This document shows, one piece after another, positions 27,701-39,700 of a DNA stretch of 64,000 nt. The notes beneath the pieces are model-generated. The model saw nothing but the letters and a program-made list of their open reading frames with translations. It did no database searches and was not told where the DNA came from. A program made the translations under genes and the position numbers. The stretch is from Luscinia megarhynchos (Eukaryota > Chordata > Aves > Passeriformes > Turdidae): assembly GCA_034336665.1 (NCBI GenBank), contig JAPFBE010000003.1, positions 35,934,360 through 35,998,359 of the forward strand, given 5' to 3'. Every line of letters begins with the position of its first letter. Within the stretch, counting starts at the first letter, position 1.

Positions 27701-28320
27701 AAACTTTTGTAGGTCTACTTCTAACCTAAATTTACACTGTTTATTTTTTTTTTCTTCCAGTACTTTTTATTTTATTTGAACAGTTTCAGTTAAGTGCCAG
27801 GATTTATCATTCACCAATTCTGCTTTTTCCTCTTATCAATTACAGATCAGTAATCAGTAAAGGTTTTTATTTCAAGTACACATTATATGTCTTGCAATTA
27901 TTTTGTTGATCACTTTTGCTTCTAGTACTTTTAAGTGGAGTATATTATATGCCTTACATACTTTATTTTGGAAGTAATGGGTTGTGAATCAGACTCATTT
28001 ATTTGCGTAAATTAGATTCTTGATTGGATAATGACTCTTGTGAAAGTCTCACATAAATAGGCAAATATAAAAGTTAAAAGTTAGTGCTTAACATAGATCC
28101 ATCTCACAGTAGGCATTTAAATGGCTGTGAATTCCATTTTGCAAAAATGATGCCTAAAGCAGAGGACAAGAAACACTCAGTGATTCTGAATCATGTCACA
28201 ACTTCATCTGTTTATAAATTTGAACTCTGAATTTTTTTTCTGTATATTCCTCATCTGTAAAATGTAAAGACATAAATATATGCACATTATAACCTGGGAA
28301 AGTCTCAGTTCCATGCTAAA
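15790..28320. other. 12.5 kb of AT-rich DNA without a recognisable element
   Basis: I see no exon, CR1 or LTR here. The stretch contains simple-sequence patches: GT/T-rich DNA at about 23,560-23,700 and short A or T runs. Near 28,236 the string ttcctcatctgtaaaatg matches a block found in MIR-type SINEs, but it is too short to call. Open frames are below 100 codons and match nothing I know. Confidence 0.5.
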
Positions 28321-28330
28321 ATAAACCCAT

Positions 28331-28440
28331 AGAAGCAGACCAGAGGAGAGCAACTAGGATAACAAAAATTGTAGAAAGAGCAGTAAATGAAGAAAGAATG
28401 TGGAAAGTTTGTATAACCTAAGGGGAAAAAACCCAAACCT
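28331..28440 (+). mobile_element. Older CR1, left part (host of nested CR1)
   Basis: The block cagaccagaggagagcaact followed by aggataacaaaaattgtagaaag is a CR1 segment lying upstream of the element's 3' UTR. It breaks off at about 28440, where a minus-strand CR1 begins, and resumes at about 28755. The left boundary is approximate. Confidence 0.7.
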
Positions 28441-28444
28441 ATCT

Positions 28445-28752
28445 CAGAACCACAGAATATTCTGAGTTGGAAGGGACCCACAAAGATCCCAAAAATCAAA
28501 CTTCTGGGCCTGCACAGGACAGCCCCAAGAGTGCCTGAGAACATTGTCCAAACACTTGAACTCTGTCAGGCTGGCGCTCTGACCACTTCCCTGGGGAGCC
28601 TGTTCCAGCATCCAAACACCCTCTGGGTGAGAAACTTTTTCTGGATTTCCAACCTAAAGCTTCCCTGACACAACTTCAGGCCATTCCCTCAGGTCCTGTC
28701 ACTGGTCACCACAGAGAAGAGGTCAATGTCTGCGCCTCCTCTTCCCCACACA
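28445..28752 (-). mobile_element. CR1 3' end inserted into an older CR1
   Basis: Reading left to right this is the reverse complement of a CR1 tail: ccacagaatattctgagttgg, aagggaccc, ccttccctggggagcctgttcc, then gtgagaaactttttctgga and cctcaggtcctgtcactggt. The 3' terminus lies at the left and the copy is 5'-truncated at the right. It interrupts a plus-strand CR1, so it is the younger of the two. Confidence 0.9.
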
Positions 28753-28754
28753 AG

Positions 28755-28950
28755 GAAGTAGCATTTCTTGGCACTGAAATGGTGGTTAGACAATGGAACA
28801 GCTTCCTAGAGAGGTGGTCAGTGCCATAAGGCCATCTGTCTTTAAAAGGCATTTGGAAAATGACCTTAATAACATGCTTTAATATTTGAGCAGCTCTGAA
28901 TTAATGGGATATTGGACTAGATGATCATTTTAGACTCCATTCAACAGAAA
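28755..28950 (+). mobile_element. Older CR1, right part and 3' end
   Basis: After the nested element the plus-strand CR1 resumes with gacaatggaacagcttccta, gagaggtgg, then ggatattggactagatgatc, and ends at the start of the TATTC array. The order and orientation match the left part at 28331-28440. Confidence 0.85.
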
Positions 28951-29110
28951 TATTCTATTCTATTCTATTCTATTCTATTCTATTCTATTCTATTCTATTC
29001 TATTCTATTCTATTCTATTCTATTCTATTCTATTCTATTCTATTCTATTCTATTCTATTCTATTCTATTCTATTCTATTCTATTCTATTCTATTCTATTC
29101 TATTCTATTC
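28951..29110 (+). repeat. (TATTC)32 pentanucleotide microsatellite at a CR1 tail
   Basis: One hundred and sixty bases of uninterrupted TATTC (equivalently ATTCT) in 32 perfect copies, followed by degenerate copies (tagtccattccagtccatt). It begins where a CR1 3' end stops, so it most likely grew from the CR1 terminal ATTCTATG-type repeat. It is read through as a Phe-Tyr-Ser-Ile-Leu repeat frame, which is not a gene. Confidence 0.98.
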
Positions 29111-29160
29111 TTAGTCCATTCCAGTCCATTCCTACTTCTATTTTATTCTAATCTTTCTCC

Positions 29161-32100
29161 AAATATTTTGATAGCCTTAAAGAAGCTCAAATCAATTATT
29201 TTAAAATCATGTAAGATCATTTATAAAATACTACAAGATCAGCCAAATCAGATACTATGGAAAATCACTGTCCACATGGAAAACCTCAGTCATTTGGGGT
29301 TTAATTTATTTTGATGCAATCATAGACATAAAATCTGGTTAATTGTCTGTATCCAGAGTTCTTGTTAATATGGATTTTTTATAATGTAGAACATACGAAG
29401 CAAAAATAAAACAGTCTATCCTTTCTGTATCTGTCAGAAGAATAATCCAGCCACGAGGTTAGATGGTGTTTTTTTGTTTTCTTATCAAGGGGGAGGCTGC
29501 AGCCAGGCAAGATTCTGGAAAATAGAGCTGCTTTTTGCCCTTTTCAACTTGAGTGTGTTTCCTCTAAGGGGAAAAAAAAAAGGAAAATGAAGTGAGGCAA
29601 CAATCAAAAAAATCACCTTGTACAGGGAGAAGGAATTGTGCTCAGTCTGACCTTGGCCTGCAACTCTTGACATCAGCTCTGGAAAATGTGTCAGTTTTCT
29701 TGCCTGGTTTGTTCAAGTGGTGAAGCCTTGCTACTACTGTAAGGCATACTTTACATACACACACAAACACAAGTACACTTATTTCTATGAAGTCAGAGGC
29801 AACAGAGCTGCCTTTGTATCTAGCAAATATAATTCTTTCCTCCTTGCATAATTGCTTAGATGTTTTTGTCTGACATTCTATTCACATTGACACTTCATGG
29901 ATGTGTGAAACTGGTTTGAATGATGTCTACATTCATTCGTTTTTCCACAGTAACTATTTCCCTTACAAGGTACATGATCCCAGAGCAAAGAAAAGTTAAC
30001 AATTTAAAACTCTGAGGGTGTCTTTGTTGGGAACAGTATAATTTTTTAATTCACATTCCTTTCACTTAGTTTCTGTAATCCCTGAAGAGAACAGAGTCAA
30101 ACTTTGTGTTTTAATTAGGATTTTCAGTATTTATGGCCTGCAGCAATGAAAGGAAAAAAAAGTAATTCTAGGGTTGTTGTGGGAAAAAAAGATTTGGCCA
30201 AGTTTGCATTCCTGTGTCTGTCATTTACATTTTCTAAGAACAGTTGTAAAAACTGAAAATGGTTTTATGATTCACAGCTTGTATGACTAAAAGTAATTAA
30301 CTGAATTTTGCATTAAATACTAGTAAGAAATATCTATCAAAGATAGTGAATTTAGACAAAGAATGCTACTCTGCAAGGAAGAGACTGGAATTATAGAAAT
30401 TATGATAATTAAAATAAAATTAAAGTTCACGTATGCAAACTCTCCAAAATTCTCCTGATTTTATAAACACAAAAGTTATAGATGTATAGCATTGGTACCA
30501 AGAGCTGCAGAATTTAACAGTGGCAGCTGAGAAGATCTTGTGTCAGGCAACAGAAGCTTACAAGAATTTAAAATCTGATATCACAACAAATGTACCCAAA
30601 TTCACTACAGGACAGAATATTGAAAAAATACATTTTTGCTCTATTTTGCTTTAAAATACAAGTTCATTCATGTGTCAGCTGTAGATGAATGAAACAAAAT
30701 TTTTCTGGTTTTGCTTAGTTATACAGCTTCCTGCTCTGTTCTCATGGGCACCTGATTTGTTTGGCTATTTATTGACAATTTCTTGACAGCCACTGTGGGC
30801 CAAACTGTGTAAGGGGATCAAGATAATCACTCAGTGGACATCATGCAAATCTGATAAAGCTCTGTGGTGGTTCAGTGGATCTAGGCAAATTCCAGCAAAA
30901 ACACCATCACAACTCTCTTTTTAGTGAAGCTTTCTGCACTAAAAAAGTTCACGGAGAAAAGATATATTCCCCCTGCCCCTCCGGTTTAATAAAAATGGAA
31001 TAGCAAAGCATAAGTATTAAAAAAAGAGGACCAAAAATGTTTATCATGAGAGCTCCCAGAATAAAGCCTTTTTCTTTGCTATGGGAATGAGAGAAAAGGA
31101 CTGGTTTGCTGGAGAAGTTATGACAGGCCTTTTTTGTGTTTTTAATAAGATGTGAAAATATCTGAAATGATCCAGTTAGAATAGAAACAAAAAAAGAGTA
31201 TAAACATTTTGTCTGTTCGAGGCTCTATTTGCTAGTTGCTCTAGAACCTATGTAAGAATGTGGGAAGATTACTGTAAAAAACACACATGAGAAAAGAATC
31301 AAAATTTAGAGGTATCAGTGAAAGGTAGAAACCAAGCACATACCCACTTTTGTTTTTTGATGCTAATTAGGTGCTTAACTGCTAACCATGTATTTGAAAA
31401 CTCACACTACACTTTGATAAAAGAGACTAAATAAATACAATAAAAGAAGCAAGTATAATTAACTCTTGAAAAGTGAAGAAAAGATCAGCTATATGCATAG
31501 ATTAACAGTGCAATATTATATGAAGTGTGTTTTCTTCCTTAAAAGAAAAGCTAGTGTCTCACTTAAGATAGTCCCTTGTGTTTTGAAGGTGTTTTTTAGT
31601 ATTGTAGTGGTTTAAAACTAACAAACAATTTAAGCAAAGTGCAATTATGCCTGATGCATTCTAACCCCTCTTCATTTCTTGAAGTGCACATCAAAATTTT
31701 GCATTTTCCATGATCCATTCAGAAAAATTTCAATTAAGCAAAACTAAACTCTAGCTTTTCAGGAAAAAAAAAAGCGTAACAGAGAAAGTACCTACAGAGA
31801 TACTAACAGATGCAAAACTCACAGATTCAAAACTGAAGTAGAAAATTTCTCTGCCTCAGTTTTCATACAGTTCTCTTAGTAGTTGTAGGCTTCTCAGTAC
31901 CCTTGAGCTCTCATAAATATTTGAAAACACTCAATATTTGCACATATTTGGAAAAAACAAAAAAAGAAACCCAAAGCCAAAATCAACAATAGCAGCCAGT
32001 CAAACAAATAAAAAAGACCTTACCTTCCACAGATAGGTCTAACTTTGAATACTATTAATTTCAGAATGGCACTTTCTGAAAGTTTAATTAGCCTAATTTA

Positions 32101-33395
32101 CAACTTTTGATTCCCCTTTGTATGTGAAAATGTCCCGCAAACCACAAAAGTCTAAAGGTAGTGTTCTCTTCCCATTGTTCACCATTAATTAAACCCAAGT
32201 AAGAATTCTCAATTATTTTCAGCTCTTTCTTAAAATTTCTGGAATTAATTTTTAGAAGACACCCTGTGAGCCACGAGCTAAATTAGTAGGAGTATAATAG
32301 GAAAAATAATTTGTTTTCTAATTCATTTTTGCACCTGGGATGAATAAAAGCACAAGAAAAGGGAAGGTAACCGTTTCTTCCAATATCTAACAGATAAATG
32401 AGATATAATTGCTGACTCCCACTGAGAACAAGATCCCCACTAAATTGTTGGAGTACAATAGGACAAAGCATAAATCCTTCTAAAAATTTTCACTGCTTGT
32501 ATACATTCCTTTTCTTTTCATACAGATGTTTGTGTGCAACTATGGGCATGCACACGGATGCACATACACTGATATGTTCCTCATTTTCTAAAAAATAAGA
32601 GTCTTAAAATAGCATGGTTATTTAAAATAATTCACTTATGTAGACACATTTTTAAAAATAAAAAAGCAAAATACATCTTCTTTCTAAACATACTCATGAA
32701 AATTGAAATAAAAAGAAGTATATTTTTAAAAATCCATGTCAAAAAGTCATGAAATAGATTAGTCAACTTTCCTGCTCTTAGATTGCTTCATCAGTTCAAA
32801 TTTTGATCAGATGACATATATTTAATAGAAGTGTATTTTTCTTCCCAGGGAAATAAACATCAACTGCCTTTCACTGACTGCTGGAGAAATAGTGACAAAA
32901 GTTCTTACTGTTTCCTTAATAATTTCAGTTCAAGGCATGTCAGTATAAATAATGCAAATTATTTCTGTATATCAAATTATAATTAATGTCATAAAAATAT
33001 TTAATTTTCATTGAGACAAGTAAATCTGAAATATGTAACTAAAGAACTTGATCTCGCTTCAACAGTGGTGAAAAAGGTGCAAACAGGCATCTGATCTATC
33101 AGAAAAATGCTAAAAACAAATAGGTATGCTCTTTATTTTTTTTTCTGTGTGCCTATATGCAGAAATCTGAATTTATATAGATACTGTGTCCAAAATCAAT
33201 GAGACGTCTCACATTAGACATCAGAATATTTCAGAATGTCCATTTAGAATCATTTAAACAGAGAGTTAAGCCACAGCGTTCAGCTAAAACTAGATTTGGT
33301 ATAAGTCTTGATATCTAGATGTGCTGAGATTCCTTATGGCAGATTTGTCTAAGAGGAGTGGAATGTAAAAAGTTCTTTCAGTACTATCTCCTTTA
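29161..33395. other. AT-rich unique DNA, no gene seen
   Basis: No exon or transposon recognised. There are short A-rich and CA-rich patches (about 29,755-29,780 and 31,955-32,020). A 12-bp palindrome with a GACGTC core at 33200-33211 is of a length expected by chance in a window this size. Confidence 0.5.
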
Positions 33396-33581
33396 GAATC
33401 ACAGAATCACAAACTGGTTTGGGTTGGAAGGGACCTTTAAAGATCATCTACTTTCAGCTTCCTTGCCATGAGCAGGGACACCTCCCACTAGACAAAAAAC
33501 CCACCCAAACCAGTCTTGAACTGTTCCAATTATGAAGCATCAGCAAATTCTCTGGAAAACCTCTCCCAGTGCATCATCACC
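33396..33581 (-). mobile_element. CR1 3' part, left of an inserted LTR
   Basis: It starts agaatcacagaatcacaaac, then ggtttgggttggaagggacc, the reverse complement of a CR1 tail. It continues through the CR1 cttgccatgagcagggacac block to cccagtgcatcatcacc, where an LTR interrupts it. The CR1 sequence resumes at 34165. Confidence 0.93.
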
Positions 33582-34164
33582 TGTCATGATCCACTCAACC
33601 CAAGAGGGAGTCGTGATGGCTCGTTCGACCCCAGGGTGCAAAAGACAAAAGCAAGAGACTCAGGTTTTATTCAACAGAAAGCAGCAATGCAGTTTATTGT
33701 GTGACAACAACTCAGTTTTGCCATAGAAAGCAGAGAGAGGGAGAGAGAGAAAGGATGGGATATAGCTACCAACAGACAGGACGCATCCTCCTGGTCGACT
33801 GACAGTAGATGTGTCTTCAATCTGTTGGGGAGAAAAGAGATCTCAAAGTCTTCTTTAAGAAAGTCACTTTTTATAGTCCTTTTCCACAGTGAGTGGTCTC
33901 TGGCCAAAAGGTGGGAAGATTTATGGACTATTGTATGTGGAGATCATTGCTCCAAGAAACAGGTGGAACAGGATGCTACAGCCAGTACCCTGCTTGAGTG
34001 CAGCGTGCCATGGCAGCACCAGGCACACCTACAAACAGTCCTTGGCAAGCATCCACCTTGGCCAGGCCAGAAACTCCTGTCCAGAGTGAGTGGTGTGGTC
34101 CTGGGGTCTCAGTCTCTGATGATGGTTGTGAGGCAGATCAGAGAAACTTAGACCGACTCTTACA
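33582..34164 (-). mobile_element. Solo LTR (583 bp) inserted in a CR1
   Basis: On the minus strand the element begins TGTAAGAGTCGGTC and ends GATCATGACA, the TG...CA form of retroviral LTRs. The order of signals fits the minus strand: a TATA box (plus-strand tttttata, 33868-33875) and then AATAAA signals (plus-strand tttatt at 33693-33698 and 33666-33671). CR1 sequence is continuous across the insertion. The flanks tcacc (33577-33581) and ccacc (34165-34169) look like a one-mismatch target duplication. There is no internal retroviral region, so it is solo. Its start resembles that of the LTR at 49.2-49.8 kb. Open frames crossing it are incidental. Confidence 0.85.
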
Positions 34165-34640
34165 CCACCCTCATGGTAAAAAAAAAAAAAAAAAAAAAAA
34201 ATTTAAAAAATCTTTCTCATGTTCTTAAAGAGACTACTTTCAGTTTAAGACTCTTGACCTGGTCTCTCTCTCCATCTGTCCTGTAAGCTCCCTTTAGTTG
34301 CTAAAATACTCAATAATGTTTCCCCAGATCTGTCTCTTCTCCAGGATGAACAACCCCAGCCCTCCCAGCCTTTCTTCACAGGAGAGTTGTTCTAGACCTC
34401 TGGTTATTTTCATGGTCTTCCTCTGGACATGCTCCAACTAGTCCTTGTCTTTTCTGCACTGGGGACAGGAGATCAGATGAGGTCTTGTGAGAACAGGGTA
34501 GAGAAACCAGTATGGTGGTAGAAAATTCAGGTTCCTTTAGAGAATATAATTCAAGACCCATCATGCATGTCCATGTCTTCCACCTGATGATAACTAACCT
34601 GCTAACAGTCATGCTGCTTTTGTTGTCTGCCAGAGCCCTG
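34165..34640 (-). mobile_element. CR1, continuation right of the LTR
   Basis: It resumes exactly where the left part stopped, with ccaccctcatggt, a 24-base A run (34178-34201), ctactttcagtttaagactc, and then the CR1 block cttctccaggatgaacaacc, cccagccctcccagcctttc and the following gaggtcttgtgagaacagg. The A run is within the element, where CR1 copies have a short A-rich stretch, and has expanded. The right boundary is faint; similarity fades between 34510 and 34640. Confidence 0.82.
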
Positions 34641-36149
34641 AAAAAATGTTTGATTACCTCTGGCAGCTTGATTAGAAGGCAATTGTAAAATAACTGCTAC
34701 CTTGCTGTACAAAGTTTGAGAGACTACATACTGAGACACTTTCTAGATCAGATTTAATTTCTCTCTTGACTTTTGATACCTAAACCTATTTTTAAAATAA
34801 TTCTATATGAAATTTACTTTATAAATGGGGTAAAGGTAGTTACATAATTCATCAGAGAGTGATGAAAGAAAATGTAAATTTACTCCTTCTATTCATGGCA
34901 TACACAATATTTTTCTGTTTTATGAGGTAAAGCACAAATTTATATGGTATACTACAGGATGAAAATTATCAGTCTTTAAAAACACCTGTTGCATGATAAC
35001 TAGCTTGTCTGTATTATTTTAGTAGTAAATATTACAAAAATAACACACAAACGGCTTTTGTTGCTCTTGTTGCTCATAAACAGGTCATCTACAAAGCCAA
35101 ATAAGAAAAATAGATTATATGTTTCCTTGCAACTGAATAACTCTGATCAAAGTTCACCTTGTGTTTCCATGTTGTACCATTTTACAGTTGTTTCTTTGGT
35201 AACCTCACTCATATTTAGCTATTTTTCATGTGCAGACCTCACACAGAAAAGATTCTTGGCACTGTTAGGCTAGTGTCCATATGCATTTTCTGAGGGTGCT
35301 TTTAACAGCTACAACATTGTAATAGATTGATTACATGTTTACCTTTCAATGCTGTTAATTCAATTACTTTTTCAAAACTCTGTTTCTCATTGAGTTGTCA
35401 TTATAAAATATCATACTTTGCAAAAATGGATTAGAAGTATGTCTTTAGTGTAGTGCTCAATACAGAAATCTATTCTTAAGTATATGAAATTGAAAAAAAA
35501 ACCTCAGTATGCACCAGCTGTGTTTCTTGAATATGCAAGTGAATACATGCTTTTTAAAGTTCTCCTATGTTATACTGATAGAAATTTCCATTTAAGCACA
35601 TTGTAGATATGCACAGTACTTATCTGTAATCATGTTCTTTCTTATATGCTTACACACAAGTACTTAGAAACTACAATAATGAATATAAGGAATTTTATAC
35701 CTCAGGCCAATACAAGTATCATGGTACACGTAAAAATATTCTTGGTGTTGTTAATGCTTATATCATTAATGATTTTGCTTGTGCTGCTGAATTTTGTTTT
35801 AGATACTATATTAAAATTAAAAAACCCCATGTTTAAGAAACATAATACATCACAGACTGAAAAATAAAGTAAAAATTCTATTGTCAGAGGCATGAATTTA
35901 TTTAGGCATGAGAAATAATTGCTAGGTGAAAGACAGTTCTTTCAGACAACTGAATGAAGAAAGATTTCTAATTATATTGGTTGATTGCTTCACTCAAAGA
36001 TCGGGATATAAATGGGTTCATCAACAAACCTCAGAATCACAGCTGTCCTATTCCTAGGCTTAGTAGGAAATGTAGCCAAGCTGTGGAAGCAATAACAGAA
36101 ACAAGTAATGAATGGCAAATAAGAAGAGATTAAGATGAAGACAAAATAT
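34641..36149. other. AT-rich unique DNA, no gene seen
   Basis: No exon or transposon recognised. An open frame around 35646-35867 encodes a hydrophobic run, but it sits in AT-rich DNA and has no family signature. Confidence 0.5.
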
Positions 36150-36776
36150 TCAGTGTGCATTTGACACTGTACCTTACAACGTCCTAGTCTCTAAACTGTA
36201 AAAACATGGATTTGATGGATGGATTCATTTGGTGAATAAAAATTTGTTTGGACGGTCACAATCAAAGATTTGCAGTTAACAGCTCGATGTCCAAGTTGAA
36301 AATGGTGATAAGTGGTGCTCCTCAGGGGTTGGTATTGGGTCCAGCACTCTTTAACATTTTTGTGGGTGGCATGGACAGGGGAACAGAGAGTTGTGGCTGT
36401 TCAGCCTGGAGATGAGACAGCTCTGTAGAAACATTAGAGCAGCCCTCCAGTATCTGAAGAGAGCTACATGAGAGTTAGAGAGAGCTTTTCACAAGTGAAA
36501 AAGTGTAGTGATAGGACTAGGAAAAATGGCCTTAAACTGAAGGAGGGCGGTTTGAATTAGATATTAGGGAGAATTTTTTTAGTGTGAGGGTGGTGAGACA
36601 CTGAAAAGGGTTGCTCAAAGAGGTTATGTAGTCCCCACACATGGAGGTGCTCAGCCTGGATGGGGATCTGTCTAACAGCTCCTATGGATGATTCCTTGCC
36701 CATGGCAGGGGTGTTGGAGGTAGATGAGCTCTAGAATCCCTTTCCACCCTAACCATTCTATGGTTCTCTGATTAGT
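36150..36776 (+). mobile_element. CR1 with internal deletion
   Basis: It begins in the reverse-transcriptase part of CR1 ORF2: atttgacactgtacc encodes an F-D-T-V stretch like the CR1 AFDTV block, followed by ctcctcaggggttggtattg. Then it jumps from the aacatttttgtgggtggcat segment straight to ctgttcagcctggagatgag, omitting the catalytic region and several hundred bases. It ends with gaatccctttccaccctaac and cattctatggttctctg. It is inactive. Confidence 0.9.
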
Positions 36777-39700
36777 TCTCAGTACACAAGGTTTATAGGG
36801 GACTAAAAATTTCTTCAGGAGGTATAAGGTACAGGTAAATTAAATTTTCAGAAACTAACTTCGGGTTACTAGTTTTCTTTAGTGAGACCTGGAGGTATCC
36901 AGCTTATTTAGGGGAAGTTAGCAGTAAATGTATCTTTCTCTTCTTTCATGTGAAAAGCCATTAGGAAGCTCTGGTAATGAAAATGTTTTTGTTTACCACT
37001 ACCACTATATTGCTTTTTATTTTTCAGTTAGCTCAAACTATCAGAAAGTCAGTATGTTCTTGAACATTTCCTTTCTGTTTGTTTAAGCTATTACACTTAT
37101 GAGACTCTTGTGAGGAAGAGAGGAGCTGGTGTTTTGTCTGGAAAAAGAAATGCCTACATATGTTTAGATAGTGACCACAGAACTACAAGGAAAGGAAATA
37201 TGAATTAAGATTGCATATTAAGATATATCATATGTGTTCTTCAAGTTTTTAAGGTTTTGGCCAGAGTTTGATGAATTTAACTGTGTATTTCTGGTGCAGC
37301 ATAAACTTGAATTACCTCTATATTTAGCTATACTGCACTCAATGGAAATTTTCTCTCCAGTTTATGCAACATTTCACAATAATTTCATGCTCTGGGGAGA
37401 AGGGAAGGAAAGAAGGGAAAAGAATCCTTCTCCTATTTTTGCATGGCTTTAAAACCAGGATGTAGAATAATGCACTTCAGTTTGAAATAAAATCAGCCTA
37501 CAGAGATTTTACAAGTGTTGTACTTGCCAAATTCTGGTATTTTGAAGTAATATGTATCTTGGTGATTCTGTAAGATGAGAAAAAGGAATTACTAAGCTCC
37601 ATCATATGAAAAGAAGTGAGGAAGGCAAAAATGCAGAGGGAAAGAAAAGGAGGAAGAAGGAATGAGGTAAGGGAGGATAGAAGGGGGGGAATTAAATTAG
37701 CCAGTTGTTGCATATACTGAAGCACATAATGTTTAGATTTTAAAAACATGAAGACTTTCCAGCCGAATCTCTTCCTCTAAGCAATCTGGCCTTCTTGGCT
37801 AAAAATAAAGATCCCACTGCCATAATAACATATTGCTCTTGATTAAAAATGCTCATTAGATGGAATTGAAATTCTTACTAGTGGCTAAAATTATTCTCTA
37901 AAAAATAAAATATGGGCTTGGACTAATAGAAGAAATATACAGTCTAATAATAGTTTAGCCAGATAAACTATTTAATTATTTTGATGTGTAAACACTTCTA
38001 ATACGGTAAAACCAGTGTCAGACTAACAGTGTGAATTCAGACATGGAAGGGAATTTTCTAACCTGTCTATTTAAGAACTTTGTCGTAGATAAACATTTTG
38101 AATTGCCTTATTTCATCCTTTCTCATTTCCTTCCAATGTACTTATTTAGCATTTCATTATTCATCATTGCAGAAGTTAGGTTTGAAGAGTGGAGGGAAAT
38201 AGCAGAACAGAAGAAACGCAACTATGTCTTTTTGGGAACATCTGAACCCTTCTAGTAGAGAATTCATTTATTACACAATTACCACTACTTTATCCAGATT
38301 CATCCTTCTAGAAAAAAAATCCAAGAGAAGGTCAGACCCATCCTGATTGACTTCAGTCCCAATGACCACCTGAGGCTCTGAAGAGGTACATTTTCTTCCT
38401 ATGCTTCTGGAACTCTATGAGATGTAAGTTTAAATTCCTTCTCTTTTCCCTCCAGTGATCAGGAAAAATTTTGTCTCTCTGATATACTGATGCACAATCA
38501 CATGCCATCACATGTCTTTGTCCCAGGCAGGGCAAATAGAAAACTAATTATCTAGAAACATGTTATAAATGTGAATTGTAAAGAGCATATTCACAAAAAC
38601 AGTTACTTAAGTTAGTCACCTATTGATTCTAAACATCACAAATGAGCTGATTTCTTCTGGACAAGTCTAGTGCTGGGGCTGGTGTTAATATAGTCCATGT
38701 AGGATGAATTGAAAAAAATCTATGATTAATAGTGTGAATATCTATGAAACCAGACAGAAATGTCATCTCTCTCTTACAGTATAACAGTCTATATTTTACC
38801 AAAAAAAAAGCAAGACTTTTACATTCATAATATGAGACTGGCTAGATTAATAAAGCAATGATTTGATCTAGCTAGTCTTCTAACATTTATAATAAGCTCA
38901 TAATTTAGGATTTTCCAGGCAGCTGACTAAAGCATTTGCTAATAAAAATGTTAAAGTTTATTAGCATAACCTTTTTACTAATATAAAATTTCTAGACTGA
39001 AGATGTATAAAAAAACCAATATACTTTAATAAGTGGTAAGTATCATCCATGTAAAATGTGGTTGGTCCTTTCTCTCATATGGCAAACAGAATAAAATAAT
39101 TAAAACTAAAAAGAAAAGTGTGTGTGCCAGTGTAGAATAATATCAAAAAATGACTGTTCTGAGGAGGATGGGAAGAAATATAACACAGATGGCACTAATT
39201 TAACAAATACAGGACCTCATTCCATGCTGTTCAGTTAGCAGAAAAATAAGGCACTTACCTGCACAAGATCTAAACTGCTTTCACAGACAGGGATGAAGCA
39301 TTTGAGCCCCTCTCATACAGAAACCAGATTTCTGACTTGGTATGGGCCTGTTCTCTTAGTGCAAGACTTTCATGCCTGGCTGGGAGGCCCAGCACTCTTC
39401 TATGGCTGTATTACAGACCTTCAGAAAAGACATCAGAGAGACTTTCTCATGAGCTTCAGTCTTATGTTAATAATGATTCTGCAGGTACCTTCAGAAATAC
39501 TTCCTTAATTAATGCAATTTAAAATACTGAAATGGTCATGCAAAGTGCTGGAGGGGTAAAGATACAATACAGAAGAATTTTATAGAGCACATATAAATGC
39601 TTTTAACATCTATAACTTGTGGCCACTGTTACAACACGTATAACTGCAAAAATTATGATTAAAAGTGCTACTTGTTAGAAAATGGCCTCTATTATTGGAA

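Noticed and set aside
28236..28275. MIR-like string ttcctcatctgtaaaatg
   Set aside because: Only about 18 bases match and the flanks do not follow the MIR order.
28921..29151. A frame encoding a Phe-Tyr-Ser-Ile-Leu repeat
   Set aside because: It is simply the translation of the (TATTC)32 microsatellite.
33200..33211. 12-bp palindrome with GACGTC core
   Set aside because: Perfect 12-bp palindromes are expected about 15 times in 64 kb by chance.
35646..35867. Possible small membrane protein
   Set aside because: The hydrophobic segment comes from TT-rich codons; there is no start context or homology that I can recognise.
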